Assembly: GCA_964649745.1 (NCBI GenBank)
Contig: CAZYQI010000011.1
Location: 1 to 64,000, forward strand
Source of the DNA: CAZEHS01 sp964649745
GTDB lineage: Bacteria > Bacillota > Clostridia > Peptostreptococcales > Acidaminobacteraceae
DNA length: 64,000 nt
Reading direction: 5' to 3'
A program made the position numbers and the translations under genes. The notes beneath the pieces were generated by a model. It saw nothing but the letters and a program-made list of their open reading frames with translations. It ran no database searches and had not been told where the DNA came from. Of this stretch, positions 24,401 to 32,409 are shown in pieces (position 1 is the first letter of the stretch; each line of letters opens with the position of its first letter).

Positions 24401-25821
24401 TGTGGGTTGACCAGCTGGGAATAGCGCTCTACAATTTCGCCTCCCTGAATCTTCACCGCACCGATCTCTGTGATGCGGTCCTCCATAAAGGAAAAGCCGG
24501 TGGTCTCGATATCGAATACGATATAAGTGTCCGACATAAGGGTCTGGCCCTTGGAATGGTTGACCAGACTTCCCTGGTCGTTGACCACGTAGCCTTCCAG
24601 ACCGTACAGAACCTTTACGCCATGCTTTTTCCCCGCTTCCATGGCTTCCGGAAAGGCCTGAAGAACGCCGTGATCCGTAATGGCAATGGCTTCATGGCCC
24701 CAATCCGCAGCCCGCTTAATCAGAGCAGAAGCTGTGGGCAGTGCATCCATGGCGCTCATGGTGGTATGGGCATGGAGCTCGATCCGCTTCACCTCTGCGG
24801 TATCCTTGCGTTTTTCCACAGGGCTGCCCACATTGATGGCCATCCCCTGAATAATCAGCTCTTTTTCATAGGTATCAAAGCGCACCCGTCCTTCAAAGCG
24901 GTAACGCTCTCCCTTCTTCACGCCGTCAAACTGCTCCAGTTCCTGGGGCTCGGCGAACATCTTGACGGAGATGGAGTTGGTGCCGTCCGACACAGAGAAC
25001 ACCAGCAGGATCTTGCCGCCTTTCAATTCTCTGGATTCCCGTTCAAACACTTCACCCTCAATACAAACCAGCGCATCCTCTTCCTCGATGGAACGAATCT
25101 CCACCGGTGTCTGCCTGATCAGGCGTTTGAAAATGACCCTGGGATCATCCTTGCAGTCCGCAACCTTTTCCCGTTTCCATCCGCCTCCGTTCTGAGGTTT
25201 TCCCTGGGCTGCAGCAGGACGACTTGAAACCGCCGGTTGGGACGACCCGCGGTTTCCGCTTTCCTGTATGGCTTTTTTAACCAGCTGCTCGGTAGCCTGT
25301 TCCTTTTGAGCCAGATAAGTATCCTGACAGGGACTTGGGCCGTTGGACAGCAGGATAACCCTGAAGGTTCTTTCAAACGTACCATATAGGTGCTTTTGGA
25401 TCCATTTATCACATTTTCTGCCCAGCAGGGTATCCAGAAGCGTTTCATCTTCTACGGCAAGCTCCAGTGTACACTCTTCCCAGTTCAGGCTGAACTTCGT
25501 CCCTGAAAGCGCGGGATAACAGCCCGGAGCATCTGTCAGGAACGCGGGTAAAAGCATTTGATTCCAGTACTCTCCAAAGAGCTCGGCACCGGGATTGGTG
25601 TCCCAATCCAATTGCCAGCCCAATATCACCTGGGATACTCCGGGGATAGCCTTTTGCAAATCCGCTTTGAATTTATCCGATTTGTTTTGAGAAACGGTTT
25701 GATCCAATCGAAAAACCAGGTGAAGGGTTCGGGTTTCAGTGTCCAGATTTCCCTTTACCAGTTGGATGCGGCCATCTCCCCATAGTGTCTGGAGCAGGTA
25801 TTCAATACTGTTTTCACTCAT
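21472..25821 (-). CDS. polC: DNA polymerase III alpha subunit, Gram-positive PolC type
   Basis: PolC is the replicative polymerase of low-GC Gram-positives and has its own proofreading exonuclease. The 1449 residues show, in order: an OB-fold region, a PHP domain (ELHAHTTMSAMDALPTASAL), an inserted DnaQ-type exonuclease (YIVFDIETTGFSFMEDRITE), the rest of PHP, a zinc-binding segment (CDNPDCKH, CPRCGQQ), and the palm with PDIDLNFAGEYQ. The helix-hairpin-helix region follows. Length agrees with B. subtilis PolC (about 1440). The stop-to-start distance to ispG is zero bases, so it is cotranscribed with ispG-rseP-dxr. Confidence 0.98.
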   Translation of the reverse strand: MSENSIEYLLQTLWGDGRIQLVKGNLDTETRTLHLVFRLDQTVSQNKSDKFKADLQKAIPGVSQVILGWQLDWDTNPGAELFGEYWNQMLLPAFLTDAPGCYPALSGTKFSLNWEECTLELAVEDETLLDTLLGRKCDKWIQKHLYGTFERTFRVILLSNGPSPCQDTYLAQKEQATEQLVKKAIQESGNRGSSQPAVSSRPAAAQGKPQNGGGWKREKVADCKDDPRVIFKRLIRQTPVEIRSIEEEDALVCIEGEVFERESRELKGGKILLVFSVSDGTNSISVKMFAEPQELEQFDGVKKGERYRFEGRVRFDTYEKELIIQGMAINVGSPVEKRKDTAEVKRIELHAHTTMSAMDALPTASALIKRAADWGHEAIAITDHGVLQAFPEAMEAGKKHGVKVLYGLEGYVVNDQGSLVNHSKGQTLMSDTYIVFDIETTGFSFMEDRITEIGAVKIQGGEIVERYSQLVNPQRSIPEKVVALTGITEDMVRDKPAIDEVLPGFMAFVGDGVMVAHNAKFDVSFIRYACDQQGIPFGPTVVDTLSLARMLLKDIKRHKLNLVAKRLGIELLEHHRAVHDAEATAQILLRFFQMLMEKDVNNLDDLNAYGASQFDYTKEEAYHAIILVKDQVGLKNLYEMVTHSHIETFYKKPRIPKSLLERKREGLILGTACESGELFQAILSNQEEDRITEIAEFYDFLEIQPIGNNQFMIAKEMVRDADALRDLNRRIVELARRLEKPVVATGDLHFIDPEDEVYRRIIMTGQGFSDADNQPPLYFKTTDEMLKEFSYLGTEMAREVVIDAPKRIADSIETIIPIPDGTYPPIIEGSDTELREMCYAKARRIYGEDLPELLEKRLERELSSIISNGYAVMYIIAQKLVKKSMEDGFLVGSRGSVGSSLAATMSDITEVNPLPPHYICDNPDCKHSEFLLDGSIGSGADLPDKTCPRCGQQYRKDGHDIPFETFLGFEGDKEPDIDLNFAGEYQACAHQYTEDLFGKGYVFKAGTIGTIADKTAFGFVKKYFEEKNQKVHPKEVLRLAMGCTGIKRTSGQHPGGIMVVPSYKNIHDFCPIQYPANDSSSGVITTHFDYHSISGRILKLDILGHDVPSIIKMLEDFTGVNAMQVPLDDRDTVKIFTSVETLNIKDRDYPLKIGSLGIPEFGTKFVREMLKDTQPSTFAELVRISGLSHGTDVWINNAQEFVRAGIAELKNVISTRDDIMNYLIYAGLPHKTAFTIMENVRKGKGLKPEQEQLMKENSVPEWYIESCKRIKYMFPKAHAVAYVMMSFRIAWFKVHHPLAFYATFFTIKVSDFDAEVMCAGPSVVNSRMRELENIPKPTQKEKDQAGLMEVVLEYYARGYAFHRVDLYASKAERFDIEDGMLRPPLNALQGLGENAAKAIAEARLSEPFISKMDLRTRAKVTKTVIEVLDTHGCLQGMPDDDQLTLFQFA

Positions 25822-26886
25822 TTACGTTTCATCGCTCCAATTTTTAACGATCTCCAGGACCGCCTGGGTAATTTCATTTTCCGGAAGCTTTTTAATAATT
25901 TCACCCTTTTTAAACAGCAGCACTTCTCCCTTTCCCGAGGCAATTCCAAGATCGGCCTCACGGGCTTCTCCGGGCCCGTTGACCGCACATCCCATGACAG
26001 CAATTGTGATGGGGATTTCGATTCCCGAAAGGGCATTCTCCAAATCGTTCACAATACTCTCTAAATCCACCTGGCATCGCCCGCAGGTGGGGCATGAAAT
26101 GAAACGTATCCCTTTACGGCGCAAATCCAGGGCTTCCAGAAGCTCAAGTCCCACCTTCACCTCTTCAACCGGATCTCCGGTGAGAGAAACCCGCAAGGTA
26201 TCCCCAAGGCCGTTCATAAGCAAGGCCCCAAGACCTGCACAGGATTTTACCGTGCCCCGCCAGGGGGTTCCCGCCTCGGTTATGCCGATATGGAGGGGAT
26301 AATCTGTCTGCTCGGACAACAGCTGATAGGCTTTAACAGTCGTCGGCACACTGCTGGATTTCATAGAGACGACGGTTTCATAGAAGTTTAGGGATTCCAG
26401 TATCCGAACATGGTCAAGAGCACTTTCTACCAAGGCTTCAGCTGTAGGCCCTCCGTATTTTAGATGCAGGGCCTTATCCAGAGACCCGCCGTTTACCCCT
26501 ATACGGATAGGGATTTTTCGTACTTTGGCAGCCTCAACCACCTGTCTCACACGATCCCGGTCCCCGATATTGCCCGGATTGATGCGAAGCTTGTCAACGC
26601 CTGCCTCAATGGCCATCAGCGCCAGCCTGTAATCGAAATGGATATCGGCAACCAAAGGAATCGCAACACCGATGCGGATTTCCCGCAGGGCTTCGGCTGC
26701 CTGCCGATCCGGAACCGCCATCCGTACAATTTCACAACCGGCCTCCTCCAACCTTCTAATCTGGCCGATGGTAGCCTTCGCATCACGGGTATCGGTATTG
26801 GTCATGGACTGCACGCTGATGGGGGATCCGTCCCCAATGATGACATCTCCCACTTTTACGGGCCGGGTGTTTTTTCGAGTGATCAT
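25822..26886 (-). CDS. ispG: 4-hydroxy-3-methylbut-2-en-1-yl diphosphate synthase
   Basis: IspG is the [4Fe-4S] enzyme that converts methylerythritol cyclodiphosphate to HMBPP in the MEP isoprenoid pathway. Cluster-binding cysteines are visible in ISCPTCGRCQVD and in AVMGCAVNGPGEA. The N-terminal TIM-barrel begins TRKNTRPVKVGDVIIG and contains SVQSMTNTDTRD. Its 354 residues are the short bacterial form. Together with dxr nearby it shows that this organism uses the MEP pathway. Confidence 0.97.
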   Translation of the reverse strand: MITRKNTRPVKVGDVIIGDGSPISVQSMTNTDTRDAKATIGQIRRLEEAGCEIVRMAVPDRQAAEALREIRIGVAIPLVADIHFDYRLALMAIEAGVDKLRINPGNIGDRDRVRQVVEAAKVRKIPIRIGVNGGSLDKALHLKYGGPTAEALVESALDHVRILESLNFYETVVSMKSSSVPTTVKAYQLLSEQTDYPLHIGITEAGTPWRGTVKSCAGLGALLMNGLGDTLRVSLTGDPVEEVKVGLELLEALDLRRKGIRFISCPTCGRCQVDLESIVNDLENALSGIEIPITIAVMGCAVNGPGEAREADLGIASGKGEVLLFKKGEIIKKLPENEITQAVLEIVKNWSDET

Positions 26887-26895
26887 AGAGGCCTC

Positions 26896-27903
26896 CTACG
26901 GCAGCAGCTTCAGGTCCTTAAGCACCATAAATGCCATCAGTCCCAGCAGGATCATAAAACCGAAGTAGTGCATCTGCTGCTCCCATTCCTTGTTGAAGGG
27001 CTTGCGGAAAATCATCTCATAGAGTACGAAGATGATGCGGCCGCCGTCCAGGGCCGGAAACGGCAGGAGATTGAATATTCCCAGGTTCACCGATATGAGA
27101 GCCGCCACGCTGAGGAGATCGGCCATACCGTTTCGCGAGGCCTCTCCCACAATGCCCACAATGCCCACCGGACCCACCAGTCCTTCGCCGGAGGCCTTAC
27201 CCCGTACCAGCTGGCCCAAGAAGTCCACAATGCCGAAGGTAACATCCCGGGTGCTGGTCAATGCCGCAGTAATGGCCTGAGGCGCGGAATAACGGGTTTC
27301 ATGGAGGATGCCGATAATCAGCCGTCCATCCTCCGCTTTCTTTGTGGTCATGTTCAGCTTAAGCTCCTGGTTCTGGCGCAGGACCACTACCGGGAATTCT
27401 CCGGCAGGGGCCGACGCAACCGCTTTAATAAGAGTCTCCCAGGAATCTACGACCTTTCCGTCCACCGAAACAACCTCGTCTCCCGCCTGTATGCCAGCCA
27501 CTTGCGCCGGATATCCCGGAAGTACTTCTTTGACGACATTAACGGGAAAACCCACCATCATGTAAACCGCAAAGAATAAAACGATGGCCATGAGGAAGTT
27601 CATGACGGAGCCGGCAACCAGTATGGAAAATCGTTGCCCCGGTTTCTTTACGGAAAAGCTGTCCGGTGCATCGGATTCTTCGTTTTCACCCTGAAGCTGT
27701 ACGTATCCACCCAAGGGGAGTGCCCGTACCGTGTATTTGGTCTTTTTTCCCTCATGGGCGAATAGCTTGGGACCCATGCCGATGCTGAATTCATGAACTC
27801 TTACGCCGTTAAGTCTTGCCAGCATGAAATGCCCGAACTCATGGCTGATTACTAAAATCCCGAAAACGAATATAAAACTGATAAAGGTTTGAATACCGCT
27901 CAT
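26896..27903 (-). CDS. rseP: Site-2 intramembrane zinc protease RseP/RasP
   Basis: This 335-residue membrane metalloprotease cuts transmembrane segments of anti-sigma factors and other proteins. The zinc motif HEFGH is at residues 21-25 in the first membrane segment; the third ligand lies in LLPFPALDGGRI near the C-terminus. A PDZ domain in the middle includes GYPAQVAGIQAGDEVVSVDG. The ATG shares one base with the dxr stop codon. The dxr-rseP-ispG-polC order is typical for Clostridia. The target anti-sigma factor is not in the window. Confidence 0.95.
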   Translation of the reverse strand: MSGIQTFISFIFVFGILVISHEFGHFMLARLNGVRVHEFSIGMGPKLFAHEGKKTKYTVRALPLGGYVQLQGENEESDAPDSFSVKKPGQRFSILVAGSVMNFLMAIVLFFAVYMMVGFPVNVVKEVLPGYPAQVAGIQAGDEVVSVDGKVVDSWETLIKAVASAPAGEFPVVVLRQNQELKLNMTTKKAEDGRLIIGILHETRYSAPQAITAALTSTRDVTFGIVDFLGQLVRGKASGEGLVGPVGIVGIVGEASRNGMADLLSVAALISVNLGIFNLLPFPALDGGRIIFVLYEMIFRKPFNKEWEQQMHYFGFMILLGLMAFMVLKDLKLLP

Positions 27904-29057
27904 TAGAAACGTCCTCCTTCTTCGCGCATTGCCTTGGAACGCGCCCGTTGATCCAATTCTAACACTACTTCCAAGGAATAATCCTGTATGGGGTCGTGCT
28001 GATTCATAATCCCTTCAATAATTCTCGGAATGTCATAAAAGCCTATTTCATCCCTTAAATAGCGCTCTACCAGCACTTCGTTGGCCGCATTCATCACACA
28101 GGGCATGGTTCCTCCCACATTCAATGCCGCGTATGCCAGTCCAAGACAGGGGAAGCGCTCCATATCCGGTTGTTCAAAGGTGAGCTGTTCCAATGTCCTG
28201 AAGTCCAGTGGAGGCAGATTAACAGCCACCCGCTCAGGATAATTGAAGGCGTAATGAATAGGCAGCCGCATATCCGGAACGCCCAACTGCGCAATAATGG
28301 AGCTGTCCTGATATTCTACCATGGAGTGTATAATGCTTTGAGGATGCACCACCACCTCAATGTGATCAGCCGGTACGCCAAACAGCCAACGGGCTTCAAT
28401 CACTTCAAGGCCTTTATTCATAAGGGTTGCGGAATCAATGGAAATTTTTGATCCCATAGTCCAGTTGGGATGCTTTAAAGCATCGACAGCCTTCCGGCTT
28501 CTGATTTCTTCTTTCGAAAAAGTTCTGAAAGGTCCACCGGAAGCAGTCAGAATAAGCTTGGATACATGTTCTATGCTGTTGCCCTGCAGAGACTGAAAAA
28601 TTGCACTGTGTTCACTGTCCACAGGAAGAATTAGAACACCGTGCTTCCGAGCTTTTTCCATAACCAGCCGCCCGGCGGTAACCAGGGTTTCCTTGTTGGC
28701 CAGTGCAATGATCTTTCCATGTTCGATGGCCTCCAGGGTGGGCATCAGACCCACGCTGCCCACCAGGCTTGTCAGGATGATATCCGCTTCCGAGCGGGCG
28801 ATCTCCATAAGTCCCTCAATCCCGCTGAGGACTTCTGTGTTCCGACCTTGGCAATAATCCCTGACAACTTCAGCCGCTTCTATGTCTTCCACCACTGCCA
28901 GCCTTGGGCTGAAACGGTCGATCTGCTCCATCAGCAGCTTTGTGTTATGCCTGCAGCTGAGTGCCGTAACGGTATATCTTTCCGGATTATCTTCTATCAA
29001 TGCAAGTGCCTGAGTCCCTATGGAGCCGGTGGAGCCCAGTATACCGATTTTTTTCAT
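27903..29057 (-). CDS. dxr: 1-deoxy-D-xylulose-5-phosphate reductoisomerase
   Basis: Dxr makes MEP from deoxyxylulose phosphate with NADPH, the first committed MEP-pathway step. The N-terminal Rossmann motif is ILGSTGSIGTQAL. The metal/substrate region has LPVDSEHSAIFQSLQG, TASGGPFR and HPNWTMGSKISIDSATLMNKGLE (family residues are all present). Length (384) is normal. A terminator hairpin after cdsA lies immediately upstream of its ribosome-binding site, so dxr expression probably depends on read-through. Confidence 0.97.
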   Translation of the reverse strand: MKKIGILGSTGSIGTQALALIEDNPERYTVTALSCRHNTKLLMEQIDRFSPRLAVVEDIEAAEVVRDYCQGRNTEVLSGIEGLMEIARSEADIILTSLVGSVGLMPTLEAIEHGKIIALANKETLVTAGRLVMEKARKHGVLILPVDSEHSAIFQSLQGNSIEHVSKLILTASGGPFRTFSKEEIRSRKAVDALKHPNWTMGSKISIDSATLMNKGLEVIEARWLFGVPADHIEVVVHPQSIIHSMVEYQDSSIIAQLGVPDMRLPIHYAFNYPERVAVNLPPLDFRTLEQLTFEQPDMERFPCLGLAYAALNVGGTMPCVMNAANEVLVERYLRDEIGFYDIPRIIEGIMNQHDPIQDYSLEVVLELDQRARSKAMREEGGRF

Positions 29058-29074
29058 GGGATCTTCCTTTCAGA

Positions 29075-29104
29075 AAGAAAAATAGGGGGTGGATTTCCCC
29101 CTAT
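29075..29104 (-). terminator. Intrinsic terminator between cdsA and dxr
   Basis: ATAGGGGG (29082-29089) and CCCCCTAT (29097-29104) form an eight-base-pair GC-rich stem. It is followed on the minus strand by a U-rich tract (TTTTTCTTTCT). The dxr ribosome-binding site follows within about 10 bases. Confidence 0.75.
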
Positions 29105-29134
29105 CATTATAACAGATTTGAATAAATGCCGGTG

Positions 29135-29926
29135 CTATTTGCTGAACTCCATAAGGATCACCCCAAAATAGTACACCAGCGGAGTTGTCATGATAACGCT
29201 GTCGAACCGGTCCAGCACCCCTCCGTGGCCGGGCATGATGTTGCCGAAATCCTTCACGCCGGTATAGCGCTTTATCTTGGAAGCCACCAGATCCCCCAGC
29301 TGAGAAAGGACGCTGCCGATGACGGCCAACGGAATGAACCAGAACATGATATCCCGATTGAGAACCGATGCAACTGCCAGCGTGATCAGTGTGCACCCGA
29401 TGACCCCCGCAACGGACCCTTCTATGGTCTTCTTGGGGCTTATTTCTTCCCAAAGCTTGTTTCTGCCAAAGAAATACCCTCCGAAATAGGCGCAGGTATC
29501 TGTTATCCAGGCAATGATGAAGATATACCACACCAGGTTCGGGACACCCACCTGATCGATCAGGCAGACATGAAAGAACATCAGAGGGAAATACACCACC
29601 CCCATAATGGTAAGTGCCAAATCCATCAGGGTTTGCTTGTGGGAATACAGGTAATGAATCAGTATGTAACCGATCATAAGGAATGCACCCAATCCTACAA
29701 ACCGAATGGGTATCTGGAAGGCCGGCGGCAGATAGAGCATAATGGTCAGCGCCATTCCCGGCAGATATGCCGGATGATGACCCATGGCCTCCATGGATTT
29801 GTAGAACTCATATAAACCGATCATGGCAATGACCATGGCCGCAAAATACACCGTTATGCCGCCCAAATACAGAACAACAAAGAGCAAGGGTAAGGCAACA
29901 AAGCTTGATAGAGTTCGAATGCCCAT
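29135..29926 (-). CDS. cdsA: Phosphatidate cytidylyltransferase
   Basis: CdsA makes CDP-diacylglycerol from phosphatidic acid and CTP at the membrane, for phospholipid synthesis. This 263-residue polytopic protein ends with the CDS signature spread over KRYTGVKDFGNIMPGHGGVLDRFDS. It also has AWITDTCAYFGGYFFGRNKL and SPKKTIEGSVAGVIG. It is 13 bp downstream of uppS. Confidence 0.96.
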   Translation of the reverse strand: MGIRTLSSFVALPLLFVVLYLGGITVYFAAMVIAMIGLYEFYKSMEAMGHHPAYLPGMALTIMLYLPPAFQIPIRFVGLGAFLMIGYILIHYLYSHKQTLMDLALTIMGVVYFPLMFFHVCLIDQVGVPNLVWYIFIIAWITDTCAYFGGYFFGRNKLWEEISPKKTIEGSVAGVIGCTLITLAVASVLNRDIMFWFIPLAVIGSVLSQLGDLVASKIKRYTGVKDFGNIMPGHGGVLDRFDSVIMTTPLVYYFGVILMEFSK

Positions 29927-29939
29927 TTAATCACCTGCC

Positions 29940-30719
29940 TTATATTTTCCCGTATCGCCGGTCACGGTCCTGATAAGCGATGAGTGCCTTATCAAACTCT
30001 GCCGGGCTAAACTCCGGCCACGGGGTTTCTGTAAACCACAATTCACTGTACGCGATCTGCCACAGCAGATAATTGCTTATGCGAAGCTCTCCGCTGGTGC
30101 GGATCATCAGGTCCGGATCCGGAATTCCCACTGTATAGAGGGAGTCGGAGAAAATCCGCTCATCGATGTCCTCTTCAGCCAGTCGGCCCTCCTTCACATC
30201 CTGGGCGATCTTGCGTACACCTCGTAGAATTTCGTCCCTGGAGCCATAGTTCAAGGCGATGCACAGGGTAAGTCCCTGATTTTGAGCCGTCAGCGCCAGT
30301 GCCTTCTCCACCTCAATCCGGCATACCTCGGGAAGGCGGGATGAATCTCCCAGCATGACCATCCTGACCCGATTGCCGTGAAGCTCCCCGATATCCGCTC
30401 GAAGAAAGTGCACCAGCAGCTCCATCAGGCCATCTACCTCGTCCTTAGGGCGGTTCCAATTCTCCGTAGAAAATGCATAGACGGTCAGATACTTGATTCC
30501 AATATCTGAACAGTAACGGATCATGGTCTTCATGGCTTCCATCCCCTGCTGATGACCAACCAGTCGGGGGAGATTGCGCGCCTTAGCCCATCGGCCGTTG
30601 CCATCCATGATCATTGCCACATGGACGGGAAGCTTTTCTCTGTCGATCTGTTCTGAGGGCTGTGCCGTTTTATTCATACCGAAAAGACGTTTTAGCATAG
30701 ATTGCTCCACTTTATTCAT
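29940..30719 (-). CDS. uppS: Undecaprenyl diphosphate synthase
   Basis: UppS elongates farnesyl diphosphate to the C55 lipid carrier used in cell-wall synthesis. Catalytic Asp39 lies in AMIMDGNGRWAKARNLPRL; LTVYAFSTENWNRP and LMIRTSGELRISNYLLWQ are further conserved motifs. The 259-residue length includes a short N-terminal extension. An ATG at 30698, with TGGAG upstream, is an alternative start that removes seven residues. Confidence 0.97.
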   Translation of the reverse strand: MNKVEQSMLKRLFGMNKTAQPSEQIDREKLPVHVAMIMDGNGRWAKARNLPRLVGHQQGMEAMKTMIRYCSDIGIKYLTVYAFSTENWNRPKDEVDGLMELLVHFLRADIGELHGNRVRMVMLGDSSRLPEVCRIEVEKALALTAQNQGLTLCIALNYGSRDEILRGVRKIAQDVKEGRLAEEDIDERIFSDSLYTVGIPDPDLMIRTSGELRISNYLLWQIAYSELWFTETPWPEFSPAEFDKALIAYQDRDRRYGKI

Positions 30720-30742
30720 TTTAACCGCTCACCCCTTCCGTT

Positions 30743-30789
30743 TGTCATCATGAGGAACAAAGAGACCCGGGGATCCCTTGTTCTGTCAT
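30743..30789. repeat. Possible dispersed intergenic repeat unit
   Basis: The segment begins and ends with TGTCAT and contains an imperfect inverted repeat (AACAA at 30756-30760, TTGTT at 30778-30782) around ACCCGGGGATCCC. Such TGTCAT...GAGGAAC elements resemble intergenic repeats scattered in many bacterial genomes. Only one copy is seen in this window, so the call is tentative. Confidence 0.25.
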
Positions 30790-30803
30790 TAAGCAAACAC
30801 CAT

Positions 30804-30829
30804 AAGCACCTCTGTTTTCAGAGGTGCTT
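30804..30829 (-). terminator. Hairpin after frr and the small ORF, before uppS
   Basis: AAGCACCTCTG (30804-30814) and CAGAGGTGCTT (30819-30829) form a perfect 11-bp stem with a TTTT loop, four bases after the small ORF. The U-tract on the minus strand is weak. Confidence 0.6.
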
Positions 30830-30833
30830 ACAA

Positions 30834-31028
30834 TTAAAAGCGGGCAGTGATAAGAACTGTTTCGGATTCATCCTTCCGCACGGCGACAACTCGGATGTCC
30901 GTATGCTCAGACCTGTCATCCTGCAATCTGTATCCACTGGTTTCAACAATCCGGACAGGCAACAGGTCCGGTTCCGACTTCAACCCTGCCAGTGCGTCTT
31001 CCAGGGTCCATCCCAGAATATCCGTCAT
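30834..31028 (-). CDS. Small conserved-looking protein downstream of frr
   Basis: This 64-residue ORF starts on the last base of frr and is followed by a hairpin, so it is very likely translated with frr. It begins MTDILGWTLEDALAGLKSE and ends with a VRKDESETVLITARF strand. The layout, with a helix that starts W-x-L-x-x-A and then strands with V-x-R and V-x-I patterns, resembles a single PASTA-like module. I do not recognise a named family and give no function. Similar short ORFs may be common between frr and uppS in Clostridia. Confidence 0.7.
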   Translation of the reverse strand: MTDILGWTLEDALAGLKSEPDLLPVRIVETSGYRLQDDRSEHTDIRVVAVRKDESETVLITARF

Positions 31029-31585
31029 TAGACTTCCATGATTTCTTTTTCTTTTTGAAGAACAACCTCGTCTACCAGCTTGATATACTTATCGGTGCTT
31101 TTCTGAACCTCGTCTTCGGCCCGCTTAAGCTCATCCTCTGTGATATCGCCGCCCTTTTGGGCTTTTTTAAGCTTTTCATTGGCTTCCCTTCGCTCGTTCC
31201 GCAGGGCTACCTTGGTCTCTTCACCGGCTTTGCGTGCAACCTTGGTTAGGTCCTTGCGTCGCTCTTCTGTAAGGGCCGGAATAATCAGCCGGATAACCCG
31301 TCCGTCGTTGCTGGGGTTCAGACCCAGATCCGACATGTTGATGGCCTTTTCAATATCTTTTACAACGGATGCATCATAAGGCTGTATCGTCAGCATTCGG
31401 GGCTCCGGAGCCGTTATGGAAGCCATCTGAGCTACCGGGGTCGATGTTCCGTAATAATCAATGTGAATTTTGTCCAACAGTTGAGGATTGGCCCGGCCTG
31501 CACGTACTGAGTGAAGCTCTTCCTTCAGAACGTTCAGGGTCTTGAGCATTTTTTCTTCCAGCGCCTTATGGATTTCCATATGCAT
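31028..31585 (-). CDS. frr: Ribosome recycling factor
   Basis: RRF splits post-termination ribosomes together with EF-G. The 185-residue protein has RAGRANPQLLDKIHIDYYG, TIQPYDASVVKDIEKAI and the C-terminal KKAQKGGDITEDELKRAEDE typical of the family. ATG at 31585 has AGGAGG eight to nine bases upstream. It follows pyrH by 12 bp, the classical order rpsB-tsf-pyrH-frr. Confidence 0.97.
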   Translation of the reverse strand: MHMEIHKALEEKMLKTLNVLKEELHSVRAGRANPQLLDKIHIDYYGTSTPVAQMASITAPEPRMLTIQPYDASVVKDIEKAINMSDLGLNPSNDGRVIRLIIPALTEERRKDLTKVARKAGEETKVALRNERREANEKLKKAQKGGDITEDELKRAEDEVQKSTDKYIKLVDEVVLQKEKEIMEV

Positions 31586-31597
31586 TGATTCTTCCTC

Positions 31598-32302
31598 CTA
31601 TTCTATTCTGGTTCCAATATTTTCACCAAGAATCACCTTCACGATGTTCTCGGTATCCTTCAAAGCAAACACCTGGATCGGGATATGATTCTCCATACAC
31701 AGTGTAACCGCCGTAGCATCCATTACACCGAGCCCTTGGTTCAGGACATCTATATACGTAAGCCTATCATATTTCTTCGCATCCGGGTTGATATTCGGAT
31801 CACTGCAGTATACACCATCCACTTTTTTTGCCAGCAGGATCATTTCCGCTTCTATTTCAGCAGCCCGGAGGGCAGCGGTGGTATCGGTTGAGAAAAATGG
31901 ATTTCCCGTTCCGGCGGCAAAAATCACAACCCGCCCTTTTTCCAGATGCCGTACCGCCCTTCTGCGGATATACGGTTCCGCAATCTGACGCATATCGATG
32001 GCACTTAAGACCCGGGTCTGGATGCCGGTATTTTCTAAAGCGTCCTGAAGCCCCAGGGCATTCATGACCGTGGCCATCATCCCCATATAATCCGCAGTGG
32101 AACGATCCATGGATTTCGAACTGCGGCCGCGCCAAAAATTGCCGCCGCCGATGACAATGGCCACCTGCACCTTTAAATCAAGCAAGGCTTTTACCTGCTG
32201 GGCCACTCCGTAAACCATGGCTTCATCTATGCCAAAGCCTTTCTCGCCGGCTAAGGCCTCACCGCTCAACTTCAGTATCACCCGATTATACTTAGCAATC
32301 AT
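31598..32302 (-). CDS. pyrH: UMP kinase
   Basis: PyrH phosphorylates UMP to UDP. The 234-residue amino-acid-kinase fold shows RVILKLSGEALAGEKGFGID, VIGGGNFWRGR and AAGTGNPFFSTDTTAALRA. It lies between tsf and frr and is preceded by the tsf terminator. Confidence 0.97.
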   Translation of the reverse strand: MIAKYNRVILKLSGEALAGEKGFGIDEAMVYGVAQQVKALLDLKVQVAIVIGGGNFWRGRSSKSMDRSTADYMGMMATVMNALGLQDALENTGIQTRVLSAIDMRQIAEPYIRRRAVRHLEKGRVVIFAAGTGNPFFSTDTTAALRAAEIEAEMILLAKKVDGVYCSDPNINPDAKKYDRLTYIDVLNQGLGVMDATAVTLCMENHIPIQVFALKDTENIVKVILGENIGTRIE

Positions 32303-32373
32303 GTGGTCCCCCGATCTTCACTGTTATCAATTCAACGGATACTCTTGAAATCCTTCCCGGCAACATACAATTC

Positions 32374-32403
32374 CTCAAAAAAAGAGCACACGGGGTGCTC
32401 TTT
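32374..32403 (-). terminator. Intrinsic terminator after tsf
   Basis: AAAGAGCAC (32381-32389) and GTGCTCTTT (32395-32403) form a nine-base-pair stem, followed on the minus strand by a run of T residues. It starts seven bases after the tsf stop and would separate rpsB-tsf from pyrH-frr, at least in part. Confidence 0.8.
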
Positions 32404-32409
32404 AAGAGT

